From Terrimonas rubra (GTDB taxonomy: Bacteria > Bacteroidota > Bacteroidia > Chitinophagales > Chitinophagaceae), in NCBI RefSeq assembly GCF_042686025.1, contig NZ_JBHUOZ010000003.1, forward strand, positions 1,612,001-1,676,000: a stretch of DNA of 64,000 nucleotides. Reading direction: 5' to 3'. Under the pieces are notes generated by a model. It made no database searches. It saw only the letters and a program-made list of their open reading frames with translations, and was not told the origin of the DNA. Of this stretch, positions 40,301 through 49,720 are shown piece by piece (the stretch's first letter is position 1; each line of letters opens with the position of its first letter). Both the position numbers and the translations under genes were made by a program.

Positions 40301-43300
40301 TACGCATACTTTTGCCTATTTGTATTAAACCGGTCTCTTCGTATGCATTCACTTCCACACCGGCTATTACCTCCTGGAAGTTATAGTAGGCAGATAGTTT
40401 TTTTGTTTCGGCATTTAATGCCACGGCAATATGTGACCATTCGCCCTGGCGATAGTTAACGGGATTAGGACTCACAATAGTTTGTGTACCGACAGTCACT
40501 TCCAGTTTATTATCGGAAGTTAAAGCCAGCTCCAGTGCTTTGGCCGTATTACCATGGCTGAATAAAGTACCGTTAGCGGCGGCAGTTGGTAAGGCCCATA
40601 ACTCAATGGTCAGGCTTTTTGCTGCCAGGTTTTTATTGAATTCGGTTACCAGGTAATCGTTCTGGCCATCCAGTTGTACCGCTACATTATGATCGCCCAG
40701 GGTACCGTTACGAACGCCGGTTACCTGGAAGTCGCTGTAGGATAATAAACCATCGGCAATAGGTTCATTAAAGTTGATACGGATATCATCATCAATACCC
40801 AGTATACTATTGGCCGGTTGCGGGTTACCAAATAATCTTGGACTATAGGTATCTTTTATACCGGTGATCAGGTTTGATTCGGTAGTGGCAATGATCTGTG
40901 CATTGTTCATACAATAACTCACCGCCCTTATCTCGTAGCTCTGATCGGCAAATGCCAGGGTATTCATGGCAAAATTGTAATCAATCTTACCGTTCTGGGT
41001 GATCATCATTTTTTCACCCTGTGCCGCATCAAATTTTGCCTGGTCGCTATAGAAATTCATATTGGTGATCCAGGTGGCAGTAGAAGCCGGTTTATATTGC
41101 AGGGCAATATGATCGAACAGGCTGGTGTTCTGATCAAACTGGTCAATCGTTACTGCCAGGTAAGGATTATCATTATTATCCACCGGGGTATTGGTATTCA
41201 CGATCCATTTATCCACCGGTGATTTGATATTAATATCGGAACAGGAAGGAATGAAATGAGCAGAGATAGATACGCTGTCAGCGATCTGCCATTGACAGGG
41301 CGATTCCAGGATCACCTGCAGGTTTTCGTGGCTCATTACATTGGGTCCTTTTTCCAATGTAAGGGTTTTGGTGATGGTGCTGCCATAAGGTACATAGATC
41401 TCGCGTCCGGTTCCCAGTTCGGTACCATCCATATATACTTTAGCGCCATCAGGATTGGTATCATCACCCAGGTGTATCAGGAAGCTGGCGCCGCGCGAGT
41501 TGGCATTGTCCGTATTATTGGACATATGAATAACATAAGAAGCCTTACGGGAAGAAGGCACATTGTTTACCACCGCCTGCTCAACCGTAATATTGGGTAC
41601 CTGTGCCTGGATAGTAGGCTGGCTGATAATGGTACCTGGCTGATAATATTGTGAAACGGTGGCACCTTCGTAAGGGCACTGGGTTACACCGCCCTTGGTT
41701 TTAAATACAAAACTGCTGTCGGGAGCTTTTAATACATCGATACTTAAATAATCCAGGCCTTCTTCGGCTAAGGTAAAGCCGAAAGTTTTGGTATTAGTAT
41801 TATCAGTTGTAAAGGTACCGCCCTGGTTAGTAGATACACTTTCATCAACACGTACCACAATACCGGTTCCGTTGATCAATATACCTGTTTCCTTTAAGAA
41901 GCTACCACCCACTACAAATTCAAAACTATTGACTTTAGTAGTAGAAGTATTGTATTCGTGTGAAGAGCTGATACTGCTTCCCCCTGTAAAAGAAAAGTTT
42001 TTTACCAGGTCCCTGTCCTTTGCTTCAATTTTTGTTTGTTCGTTGTTGGCTAACTCCTTTTTCCAGCCCTTAATATATTGATTAATGGTACGGATAGTAT
42101 CGGTATAGGAAATGACCAGGTTGGCATCTGACGGGTAATATATTTTGTAACTGGAACCATTATCCCATGTTTTATTGATTTCATCAGGGCCAAAAACATC
42201 AGTATCACCATTGGACGCACCGTAGTTGGGATCGGTAGCCGGTAATTTGGATACATATACCAATCTTTTTTCATTATCGGCCTTCATTTGCGCATCGGTG
42301 GCATTTGTAGTAACCGGCAATAATATTTCGTTACGGCCCCTGGTTAAATTAGGCAATAAAATTGTTTCGATATGTTTTTGCGGGTAAGCGAACGTAGTAG
42401 CAAATTTTTGGCTGAAGTCAACCCCGGTTCTCTGTACAATCGAGTACTCGGTATTTTCTGTCCGTCCATCAAAATAAACAATATCTGCCCCTTCTTTGAT
42501 TTCATTGTTTTTTACCACTATCAGATTAATAGTGTTACCATAACTGATGTTGTTGGAATTACCAATGAAGAGGTCACCGGCGGCGCCTACGTATAAAGGA
42601 TCGCTGCTGGTTTCATAACGGGTAAGCAATCTTACTACCTCTGTTTTTGCATTACTGCCGGTATAGCTTGTCTGATGACTGATCCGGCCGCCATTATCAT
42701 TCACTACATCAATAGTAGTACCTATTGCCACCCCAACACCTATCAGACTACTGCTGGTACTACCTAATGAACTAATGATATCAATATTCCCCGCCTGTAC
42801 CAGCCCGCCGTTATACTCCTTGGTTGAAGTGATGGTTGTACCTGCTTCAAAAAAGGAAGCACTGTTACTACCGCCCGGGTCACGTAATACAGCTATGATT
42901 TCGTTGGGGCCAGCCGTTACAAAATCGCTTCCGGTTTTCCGCCCACCCAGTATATACGCGTATTGTTTATTACCATTATTCCATTGTAACACCTGTGCAC
43001 CAAATTTAATACTTAATGAAAATCCTTTGCGGCCAACACCATCGCCCATTTCAGGGGTACCGGCAGCAAAACTATATATCCCGATACCTTCACTATTCAG
43101 ACTCAGCGTATCAGGAGCTGTATCTCCATCTCTCAGGTCATTGGCTACCGAAACAGATCCGTCAGTAGTCGCTACTTTATCAATAGCAACGGGATTCTGC
43201 AGGTCATTTTCTTTATAAAAACCATATTGTTCAAAGGCCTGTATTTTAAATTTATAGTTAACATTTTGCGTAAACACGGGATACCCGAAAAGATAGGCAT

Positions 43301-46300
43301 TGTTTACCGGGTTAACTATGTTGATATTATTAACTGTTCCATTAAAGAAGGTTGTTTTGATAGTGGTATCGCCAAAGTATGCCGCCGGGTCATTTCTTTT
43401 ATCCAGCTGGTTAACCGCAATAGTAGGGTTATACCTGTAAGTAAACTTATACTTGCCGTTATAAAATACCGTATCGGTATATTCCCGGGGTATTGTTACA
43501 CCGTTAACCGTAACAGAATCTTTATATGTGTATAATTCTTTTTCCAGGTTAAAGCGATCACTTAAATTAATATTCACGGGGTTATTACCCATCAGGTCAT
43601 TATGACCTGTGGCTTTAACAGACATAATATTATAGTTCTCCGGGATCAGGTCGGTTACAAATTCGCCGGTAACCGGGTCGGGAATAATATCTATGGAGTA
43701 GGTTTTAAAATGTGTATTGGTCTTGCGTTGTGTAGCCTGCTGGTTGGTAGGCAGTAAATGGTTGGTTATGGCAAGGCTGTCCGTATTCGTTTCTGACGCA
43801 TTGATCTTACGGTTTTGTGCACCCACCAGCTCCATGGTTACCGACAGCTTTTCACCTAAATTATTTTTAGATAAAGAATGGCCCAGTGCAAAACCTTCCT
43901 GTACGCTGCCGCCTGCTACACGGCCTATAAATCTTACCGTAGTTTTATCGTATAATATTCTTTCGCTGACAGGACCCTGGTAATTTAAGTTTGCGCCAAA
44001 ACGATCGGTTATTTTACCACCGTTTTCGAAACTATGATTCAGCTTAACGGCTTTTACCTCCTGTGTACCCACCGGCACATTGATAGTGAATTTACCAAAC
44101 TCATCGCTTTCAATGATCTGCCCGTTGGACTGGTGTGCATATTGACCATTGATCTGGAATTGTACGCCCTTAACCGGTATAGTACTGTTGGTATAATAAA
44201 TAGTACCGGATACAGGGAAGGAGGATTTATCTTTAAAATCAACTGTGAATTCATTGGAGTTGGCAGACATTAACCTGTTTACCGATGTAGGATCGAACTG
44301 GTGTGTACCCAGGGTAGGGATGATAGTATAGGTAATACCATTATCGGTATAAGGAATACCCGATACCATATAGTTACCGGATTGATCGGTAATACCTTTT
44401 AATGCCAGCTGATCGGCTGTAGGGATGGTAGTACTGCGGGTAACCTGGGCTGCATTCATGTTACCATCGTTACGATTATACTCACCATCCTGCATGGAAA
44501 GGTCGAAAAACTGGTTATTGATGGTTTCATCAAAACGCCAGTAAGCCACCATGCCGGGTTCGTTACCCACCAGCATACGGGTATGATTTTGCTGTAGTTC
44601 GGCTACAGGCACCACCCGGTTCCATAAACGGAGTTCATCAATATTGCCTTTATAGTTTTTACCGGCCGACTGTTTACCAATATAAACAATATTGGCAGGG
44701 GTAGCAGGGGAGAGTGAACCGGTTTTTACCGCAGCTACTTTTTCGCCATTGATATACAGGAAGAGTGAATCGCTGTTATAACTGCCGGCTACATGTTTAT
44801 AATTATTGCCGGTATTAATATATGCCGCACTTACGGTATTACCATAAGCTGAAAAATATAATTGCCCGTTTGCAGCAAAGCCCAGTTCATATTGGTTATT
44901 ACGGCTAAACAATACCTGGTCGGCCGGGGCCGCATCACCGGGTTTGATCCAGGTTTCAACGGTGAAAGCTGTATCGGAGAACGGTGTATACAGGGAATCC
45001 AGTTTTAAATAGCTGTCGGCATTGCCTGTGAGCATAATACTTTTCCCGCTTAAGGTGCTGCTGTTGTTTTGCAGGCGAACGCCTACTCCTTCCACAGCCT
45101 GGCCATTTTCGTAAGTAATGCGGCCGTAAATATTGCCGGTAGGGGATTTAAAGCCTACGACTGAAAGGGCCGCTGTCTGGCCGTTGCTGCCGCCACAGCT
45201 ATTTACGCCCCTGACAAAATAAGTATAATAAGTGCCTGCCAGTGCTCTTGTATCCTCATATTGTATCAGGCCCCTGGCAGTGGACAGCGCCTGTACTGTA
45301 CCTATCTGTACAGCATTCGCAATATTACCGGTGGTGGAGCGCAATACCACATATTGTGTAAAGCCTCCCTCCGATATCCATTGCAGTTCTACACGATCGG
45401 AGAAATAGCCTTTACTACCCAATAAGCTCTCGATCGTACCTATTTCAATGAGTTTACGTTTCCCGTCCACATTTACTGCAGCCGGTGTAGCATAAGTAGT
45501 ACTGCCGGGCTGCACCAGTAAACTATAACTGTAATCTACACAGGTACTCAGGTTTTCATCAATATATTCTCCTTTACGCAGATCAATATCCGTTAGCACA
45601 ATTTCAGTATAATTAGTGCTGTTATTCTCTTCTTTGCGTTTAATGGTAAACTTAGTGCCGGCCGGCCATACACCATTGGATACGCCCCATTTCACAATGA
45701 TACGGGCATTGGCTGTATCCAGGGCAATCGGCACTGTTTTCAGTGCCGTTAATAATTTCATATTAACCGCTTTGCTGGCTTCAACTTTTGTATTCCATTC
45801 CCAGTTGCCTCTTGTTTTGGTTCGGCGTAAACGATAATATACCGTACCCTGTACATTTTCACTTTTCAGATCATCTTCAATGGAATAGTTTGTGGTGGCA
45901 CCATCAAATGCCACAGTATAGGTTTTGGTAGTATTGGTAGGGAAATTGGCATTTAATGACCGCTGCACCTCAAATTCATCACCTTTTATATAGTTGGCAG
46001 ATGATGCCAAAGCATTAATGGTCCAGCTGACGGTCATAATACCCGAGGAATCATCATAAACAGGGGTGAGTGTTGCGGGCCATTGATAGGCCGGCATTTC
46101 TACGGATTGGTTTTTAGTGTATACCACCAGGCCGCCCTTACCGGCAAACCTGGTACGGAATGTTACATTCCTAACCGTATTGGTCCTGTTTGTATTAATG
46201 CTTCCGCTGGCATTGTTATTGGTATTATCAGTGACGGTTGCGCCCGTATTATTATCCAGCCAGTGCGTAATAGTATAATCGCCTCCAAAATCACCTCCTA

Positions 46301-46958
46301 TCATGCCGGTATACCGGTAAGCCACACTCATATTACCGGCCGTAGCAGATACATCGGCAGTCAGTGTGGCATCTAAAACAGGGTGGGCAATAGTGCGGCT
46401 TCCCAATTCATAATCAAATCCTCCTTTATAACCCACACCTGCTCCGCTGTTACCATCTATATTACCTGTTACTTTAAAACTTAAACCCTGATCCAGTTGA
46501 GCCTGGGAAAGGTATAAACGCACCACTGCTTCTGCCACATCGCCATCATCACTAACATGATGTTCACTCTGATCGGTAAAGAAGGCGGACCAACCACCGG
46601 TATTATAGGCTCTTAAGCGCATTCCGACAAACATGGTTCCGCGAAGGCTGAAACTGATCGTTCTGTTCTCTGCACTAACCGACCAGTAATCGCCGCTGAA
46701 ATTATTATTGGCAAATAAATGACCGGTGTTTACCCACCTGTCAATACCCTGTACATTAGATACGGGCAAATAAATGTCGACATAAGCGCCGTATTCATCC
46801 ATTCCTCCTCCTTCTATCCTTGCACTGCGCAATTCATCCTGCGCATATACACCCATACCTGTACCGGTAAGGAAAATAAACACCAGGATATTTTTTTTAA
46901 TTTTTAGGAGAAACAACTGACGAAAAAAAAGAATGAAGATTGTAGCACTAGGTTTCAT
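37350..46958 (-). CDS. Giant secreted multidomain LamG/T9SS protein (3202 aa)
   Basis: A 3202-residue cell-surface or secreted protein. Signal peptide residues 1-40 end in GMGVYAQ. Fibronectin-like beta domains fill about 190-600. A CarboxypepD-like strand pair (IYGRITYENGQAVEGVGVRL) lies near 605, a first LamG fold at about 643-826 (AFTVETWIKPG), and two more at about 2097-2293 (LTIELWALPT) and 2300-2477 (YTMELWFKGEP). A Big-like domain (DIRINFNEPIADG) precedes them. Near 2693-2800 and 3006-3103 are two copies of the domain found alone in the downstream lipoprotein. Two tandem modules (GWNWISFGL, WNYISYI) lie between. Residues 3110-3202 are a T9SS type A sorting domain (IYPTPFTNQVTVQVN). Probably an adhesin or matrix protein. 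Confidence 0.9.
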   Translation of the reverse strand: MKPSATIFILFFRQLFLLKIKKNILVFIFLTGTGMGVYAQDELRSARIEGGGMDEYGAYVDIYLPVSNVQGIDRWVNTGHLFANNNFSGDYWSVSAENRTISFSLRGTMFVGMRLRAYNTGGWSAFFTDQSEHHVSDDGDVAEAVVRLYLSQAQLDQGLSFKVTGNIDGNSGAGVGYKGGFDYELGSRTIAHPVLDATLTADVSATAGNMSVAYRYTGMIGGDFGGDYTITHWLDNNTGATVTDNTNNNASGSINTNRTNTVRNVTFRTRFAGKGGLVVYTKNQSVEMPAYQWPATLTPVYDDSSGIMTVSWTINALASSANYIKGDEFEVQRSLNANFPTNTTKTYTVAFDGATTNYSIEDDLKSENVQGTVYYRLRRTKTRGNWEWNTKVEASKAVNMKLLTALKTVPIALDTANARIIVKWGVSNGVWPAGTKFTIKRKEENNSTNYTEIVLTDIDLRKGEYIDENLSTCVDYSYSLLVQPGSTTYATPAAVNVDGKRKLIEIGTIESLLGSKGYFSDRVELQWISEGGFTQYVVLRSTTGNIANAVQIGTVQALSTARGLIQYEDTRALAGTYYTYFVRGVNSCGGSNGQTAALSVVGFKSPTGNIYGRITYENGQAVEGVGVRLQNNSSTLSGKSIMLTGNADSYLKLDSLYTPFSDTAFTVETWIKPGDAAPADQVLFSRNNQYELGFAANGQLYFSAYGNTVSAAYINTGNNYKHVAGSYNSDSLFLYINGEKVAAVKTGSLSPATPANIVYIGKQSAGKNYKGNIDELRLWNRVVPVAELQQNHTRMLVGNEPGMVAYWRFDETINNQFFDLSMQDGEYNRNDGNMNAAQVTRSTTIPTADQLALKGITDQSGNYMVSGIPYTDNGITYTIIPTLGTHQFDPTSVNRLMSANSNEFTVDFKDKSSFPVSGTIYYTNSTIPVKGVQFQINGQYAHQSNGQIIESDEFGKFTINVPVGTQEVKAVKLNHSFENGGKITDRFGANLNYQGPVSERILYDKTTVRFIGRVAGGSVQEGFALGHSLSKNNLGEKLSVTMELVGAQNRKINASETNTDSLAITNHLLPTNQQATQRKTNTHFKTYSIDIIPDPVTGEFVTDLIPENYNIMSVKATGHNDLMGNNPVNINLSDRFNLEKELYTYKDSVTVNGVTIPREYTDTVFYNGKYKFTYRYNPTIAVNQLDKRNDPAAYFGDTTIKTTFFNGTVNNINIVNPVNNAYLFGYPVFTQNVNYKFKIQAFEQYGFYKENDLQNPVAIDKVATTDGSVSVANDLRDGDTAPDTLSLNSEGIGIYSFAAGTPEMGDGVGRKGFSLSIKFGAQVLQWNNGNKQYAYILGGRKTGSDFVTAGPNEIIAVLRDPGGSNSASFFEAGTTITSTKEYNGGLVQAGNIDIISSLGSTSSSLIGVGVAIGTTIDVVNDNGGRISHQTSYTGSNAKTEVVRLLTRYETSSDPLYVGAAGDLFIGNSNNISYGNTINLIVVKNNEIKEGADIVYFDGRTENTEYSIVQRTGVDFSQKFATTFAYPQKHIETILLPNLTRGRNEILLPVTTNATDAQMKADNEKRLVYVSKLPATDPNYGASNGDTDVFGPDEINKTWDNGSSYKIYYPSDANLVISYTDTIRTINQYIKGWKKELANNEQTKIEAKDRDLVKNFSFTGGSSISSSHEYNTSTTKVNSFEFVVGGSFLKETGILINGTGIVVRVDESVSTNQGGTFTTDNTNTKTFGFTLAEEGLDYLSIDVLKAPDSSFVFKTKGGVTQCPYEGATVSQYYQPGTIISQPTIQAQVPNITVEQAVVNNVPSSRKASYVIHMSNNTDNANSRGASFLIHLGDDTNPDGAKVYMDGTELGTGREIYVPYGSTITKTLTLEKGPNVMSHENLQVILESPCQWQIADSVSISAHFIPSCSDINIKSPVDKWIVNTNTPVDNNDNPYLAVTIDQFDQNTSLFDHIALQYKPASTATWITNMNFYSDQAKFDAAQGEKMMITQNGKIDYNFAMNTLAFADQSYEIRAVSYCMNNAQIIATTESNLITGIKDTYSPRLFGNPQPANSILGIDDDIRINFNEPIADGLLSYSDFQVTGVRNGTLGDHNVAVQLDGQNDYLVTEFNKNLAAKSLTIELWALPTAAANGTLFSHGNTAKALELALTSDNKLEVTVGTQTIVSPNPVNYRQGEWSHIAVALNAETKKLSAYYNFQEVIAGVEVNAYEETGLIQIGKSMRKPSGNYFNGKLHGVCIWSGVISSINLQQNSLKRLSGSESGLLTYYPMNEGKGTVVMDKARGINAKLEGSWSMPAGRAISLNGNAYVKANTSFAPVLKDMDYTMELWFKGEPGQSNATLLSSGKGNGSDLGGSEDLFTLGFEAGKLVFNNNSISIPVEGNYLDNNWHHLALAVNRNAGNGQVIIDGVLKRTFDPQGLGGIASAQVLMGARGWYSDPVTLEVDQHFKGYIDEVRLWNTYLSMPILEQNNNTALHGNEFGLLAYYPFEKYFTFQNNQELGFTLNDRKIQEVATVVVPDAVLSNAAEATETAPVKRLGAVENLQFDYVANNDAIILNMLEPRQAIDKTIVTFKAKNIRDKNGNTIKSPVTWSAYIDKNPLRWSDDVLNLSKKIYDNLAFEVVISNQSGLMQNYRLQNLPSWLTVSPASGTIGPKGNQKLVFTVNKGLNVGAYDETVYLLNDNQESAPLAINLKVNGVKPAWVVNPADYKYNMTVYGKIKTRGAFSSNPEDMLAAFVNGKCIGVTNSTYIASNDNWYSLLTMYSNEVRKQNVEFRIWEAATGKTYLATPSVPVSFINDTIYGTVRNPIIFEGNETIFQNVALNKGWNWISFGLKSPALNSVNSTLASGNWAAGDIVKNEEIGFDSYSATEGWVGLLRQFNNTSLFMLKTANEQTLSVPGIVDTEKIHIPVKGGRWNYISYIPQTNINIKEALADYPATDDDVIKSQTGFAMYDSRNGWVGTLTYLEPGKGYMLYRKAANDVSFVYPTITGILTGYNRIRLNSLEAPVDNNYQYAENMTMVAVPDEQTQLLPGDKILAYAGTELRGQAGSVNNPVTGKPTLFINIAGSTTQQLHFALERNGQVIATAQDPVIYNANGYAGTIVNPYVLRFSSIAVTAEDKIYPTPFTNQVTVQVNMANETTAAGNTLQTLVHDAAGNLVYRGNKLTAVGNSYNLQWNGKDNNGLPAKSGVYIITVYVNEKARVYKTTKL

Positions 46959-47534
46959 AATTCAATTATAAGGATGAGGAAAAAGGGTAATGGCTTAAAC
47001 ACGTATAAATACCATGAGGTCTTCCGTAAACCGGAATGTTTTTATGTTGCAATAAAATGTAAACGCAAACTTGTTAAGTACCCGGAGAGTGCCTGCTTAT
47101 AGTTAATGAAGCGGTTAAGACAACAGGAGACAGTTGGTCACCGGCAAAAGCGGCAACAGGGTTTAGCAGGTTCATTTGGTTCAGTTTAAATAGCTTTTAA
47201 AGGGATTGGAACAGCAATACTTGTACTGCCATTTTACTATGAACGAATGTAGCTTACGGGGGCAGGCAATTCCAAAAAAAAGAGGTTACATCTGGTTACA
47301 AACAGCGTTACAAATCGTTACACCATACAATAAACTCATTCACAACAAATAACGAAATAATTTTTAATATAATATTAAAAACACGACAAAGAAGGGGAAC
47401 CATGATAGATGGCATTTTGTCATGATTTTTATCAGCAAAGAGAGATGCAGCAAGAGTGTGTCCGCTAAACGGACCATGATATATTTTCAATTAATATTAT
47501 ACCTGGCAAGGGAGTAGCCTGCAAGAATGAATAG
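46959..47534. other. 576-bp intergenic region upstream of the giant gene
   Basis: No convincing gene (a 60-residue minus-strand frame at 47308-47490 has no supporting features). It contains an AT-rich palindrome (TTTTTAATATAATATTAAAAA minus one end, about 47361-47381). On the minus strand GTTTACATTTTATTG near 47050 is only an approximate -7 match. As the long region between a regulator and the giant gene it is a candidate control region. Confidence 0.5.
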
Positions 47535-49289
47535 TTATACCATATTGGCCAGCTCTTCCATAGTAGTGGTTTCATCGTCGATATTGATTTTTTTACGCAG
47601 ACGATGCCAGCTTACCCTGATGGCCTGTGGAGTAATGCCGAGGGCAGAAGCAATTTCTTTATAGGAGAAGTTGAGTTTGGCCAGTGTGAGGAGCCGGGTT
47701 TCGGCAGGAGAAATACCAGGTATTTTTTCGGTAAGCCTTTGCAGGTAACCGGGATATACCTGTTCAAAAAGCTCTTTAAAACGACGCCAGTCGCTACCCG
47801 TAAGGATAATACTTTTTTCCAGCTCGGCCAGTTTATTGGTATTGCCAAACTGTATTTCCATTTGTTCTATCAGTTTATTTTTCTCGGCAATATTACGGGT
47901 AAAGTCCGCTAACTGAACCCGGGCATGCTCCAGGTCGGTTTGTGATTTTTTTATCGCACTATCCTTTAATTCATTTTCCTGGCGGTGCTGTTTTCTTTTA
48001 TTGCGATAAATGAATACGGTAACACACAAAATGATGAGCGCAATACTCAAGGCCGCATACATTTTTATATTCATCAGCTTTTTACTGTTCTCGGCCTCAA
48101 CCAAACGGGCTTTTTGTTCACCAATGGCATCTTTTTGTAAAGCCCGGGCCATTAGTATGCCACTGTACATGCGGTTAATACTATCCACCACCACAAAACC
48201 CGAATCCACGTAATTAGCAGCAAGGGTATGTTGCCCCCGGGTTCCATACATTTTAGCCAATAAAGGGTATAGATGCCGGAAATGCGCATAATGTGCCGAG
48301 GCCAGCACCAGTTCCCTTGCTTTAAGGGTAGCAGCAATAGCAGCCGGTATATTGTTCTGCTTAAAATAAATATCCGCCAATACCATCTGTGCACCGGCTG
48401 CTACACCGGCATCTTTATCCTTCATACCCCTGTTCACACAAAACTGTAACAATGGAAGAGCTTGCACATAATTTCCCCGCAAATACTCATTTTTACCGAT
48501 ATTACCATTATTGATACCTATCCAGACACTATCGTTATTGGCTGTAACATGTTGCTGTAAAAGCTGGAAATAATGATCTGCCGAATCAAGGCGGTTCAAC
48601 TCCTGGTAAGTAGTACCCAGGTTTTCAAGGGAATGGCGGTAATCGTATTCCTGAAAATCATACCATGGCTTGGTAGCAATAGCTTTTTTAAACATGTCAA
48701 TAGCTTTGACATAGTCTTTAAAATAAAAGAACGCATAGCCTATATGGAAGTATATTTTTTTCTTATCGGGATAGCTGCTCTCGGTGACCCTTTCAATCAA
48801 CCTGCCCAGGGTATTATATTCCTGTAAAGCCAGCTCATAATTTTTCAGCCTGTCCCAGTAAAAATTAGCTATAACATCACGGATATCCAGTTCAACCGTA
48901 ATAAACTTTTTTTTGATGGCTGTTTCCAGTAAAGTATTGAATGTTTTTTCTACCCTGTCTTTGTCTGCGCTCTTATAAAACCGCCTGGAAAACACAAACA
49001 CTTTATACAATGCGATATGCAGGGCCAGGGAGTCGTTGTTTATTTTTTCAGCATAATTTTTAAACCGGTCAGCTATTTTGTAAGCAGTAATGGTATCCGG
49101 CGCATAATAAATAGAATCACAGATTTTCCTGATGGCCAGTTCCCGCTCTTTACCGGAAAGATTTTTCAAGGGATCGTATTGTGCGTTTGCACGGTATTGT
49201 ATAAATAATACAGCCAATAACAGCACCATATAGCCGGCAGATAAAGAAGATCTCAGTTTAGTTGTTAAACAGGGTGGTATAAGGGGCAT
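47535..49289 (-). CDS. Membrane-anchored TPR protein with LuxR-type HTH (transcriptional regulator)
   Basis: A 584-residue protein: signal or first membrane segment (about residues 15-36, SAGYMVLLLAVLFIQYRANAQ), a large periplasmic helical repeat region with TPR units (YFHIGYAFFYFKDYVKAIDM, LGTTYQELNRLDSADHYFQL), one membrane helix at about 403-425 (MYAALSIALIILCVTVFIY), a cytoplasmic coiled coil, and a C-terminal helix-turn-helix (ISPAETRLLTLAKLNFSYKE, IASALGITPQAIRVSWHRLR). This layout is a one-component membrane sensor common in Bacteroidota. It lies upstream of the giant gene in the same direction, making that locus a likely target (inference). TATCTTTA at 49331-49338 is a near-match promoter box. 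Confidence 0.88.
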   Translation of the reverse strand: MPLIPPCLTTKLRSSLSAGYMVLLLAVLFIQYRANAQYDPLKNLSGKERELAIRKICDSIYYAPDTITAYKIADRFKNYAEKINNDSLALHIALYKVFVFSRRFYKSADKDRVEKTFNTLLETAIKKKFITVELDIRDVIANFYWDRLKNYELALQEYNTLGRLIERVTESSYPDKKKIYFHIGYAFFYFKDYVKAIDMFKKAIATKPWYDFQEYDYRHSLENLGTTYQELNRLDSADHYFQLLQQHVTANNDSVWIGINNGNIGKNEYLRGNYVQALPLLQFCVNRGMKDKDAGVAAGAQMVLADIYFKQNNIPAAIAATLKARELVLASAHYAHFRHLYPLLAKMYGTRGQHTLAANYVDSGFVVVDSINRMYSGILMARALQKDAIGEQKARLVEAENSKKLMNIKMYAALSIALIILCVTVFIYRNKRKQHRQENELKDSAIKKSQTDLEHARVQLADFTRNIAEKNKLIEQMEIQFGNTNKLAELEKSIILTGSDWRRFKELFEQVYPGYLQRLTEKIPGISPAETRLLTLAKLNFSYKEIASALGITPQAIRVSWHRLRKKINIDDETTTMEELANMV

Positions 49290-49720
49290 TCTATAAGCCG
49301 TTTGGTAAAGTAACGTTTAGGCTGTAAAGATAGTGAAGCAGGCGTTTTTAAAGACAGGGGATTTTATCAAAAAAAATAACTGCTCCTTATGTGGCGTATT
49401 ATTTATTGTTCATAAAAGGATCAACAGGTGAAGGGCTGCCCGACTGGCAGTAGTAGCTGCAACGTAAAACTGCACCCTGACCCGAAGGGAAAGCCGGAAC
49501 AGGCTGTTGCACTACTACCGAAGGCGGGAACAAAAGCTGAGCAGGGTTACTGCAGCAGACAGCCCCAGGATATATAGATGAGCGGTATTTTTTGCAGAAA
49601 GAAAATGAGTAGTGCCATGTAAATCGTTTGCATAAATAATTTTGCTGCATTTTGCCAAAATACTGACCAGTAAAGCGTTTCAGCTGCTGAATATATTGTA
49701 GTTTTCTGCAAAAAACTGAC
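49290..49720. other. 431-bp region between divergent regulator and hexosaminidase genes
   Basis: It holds two promoters by position. A minus-strand frame (49399 upward, up to 197 codons) overlaps the start of the hexosaminidase gene. Its last 45 residues (proline/serine-rich, three Cys) lie in free DNA, but there is no homology I recognise. I do not call it a gene. Confidence 0.45.

Noticed and set aside
43227..43535. Plus-strand frames of 70-150 codons across 37-47 kb
   Set aside because: All are antisense to the continuous 3202-codon frame, whose protein has a signal peptide, recognisable domains and a T9SS end.
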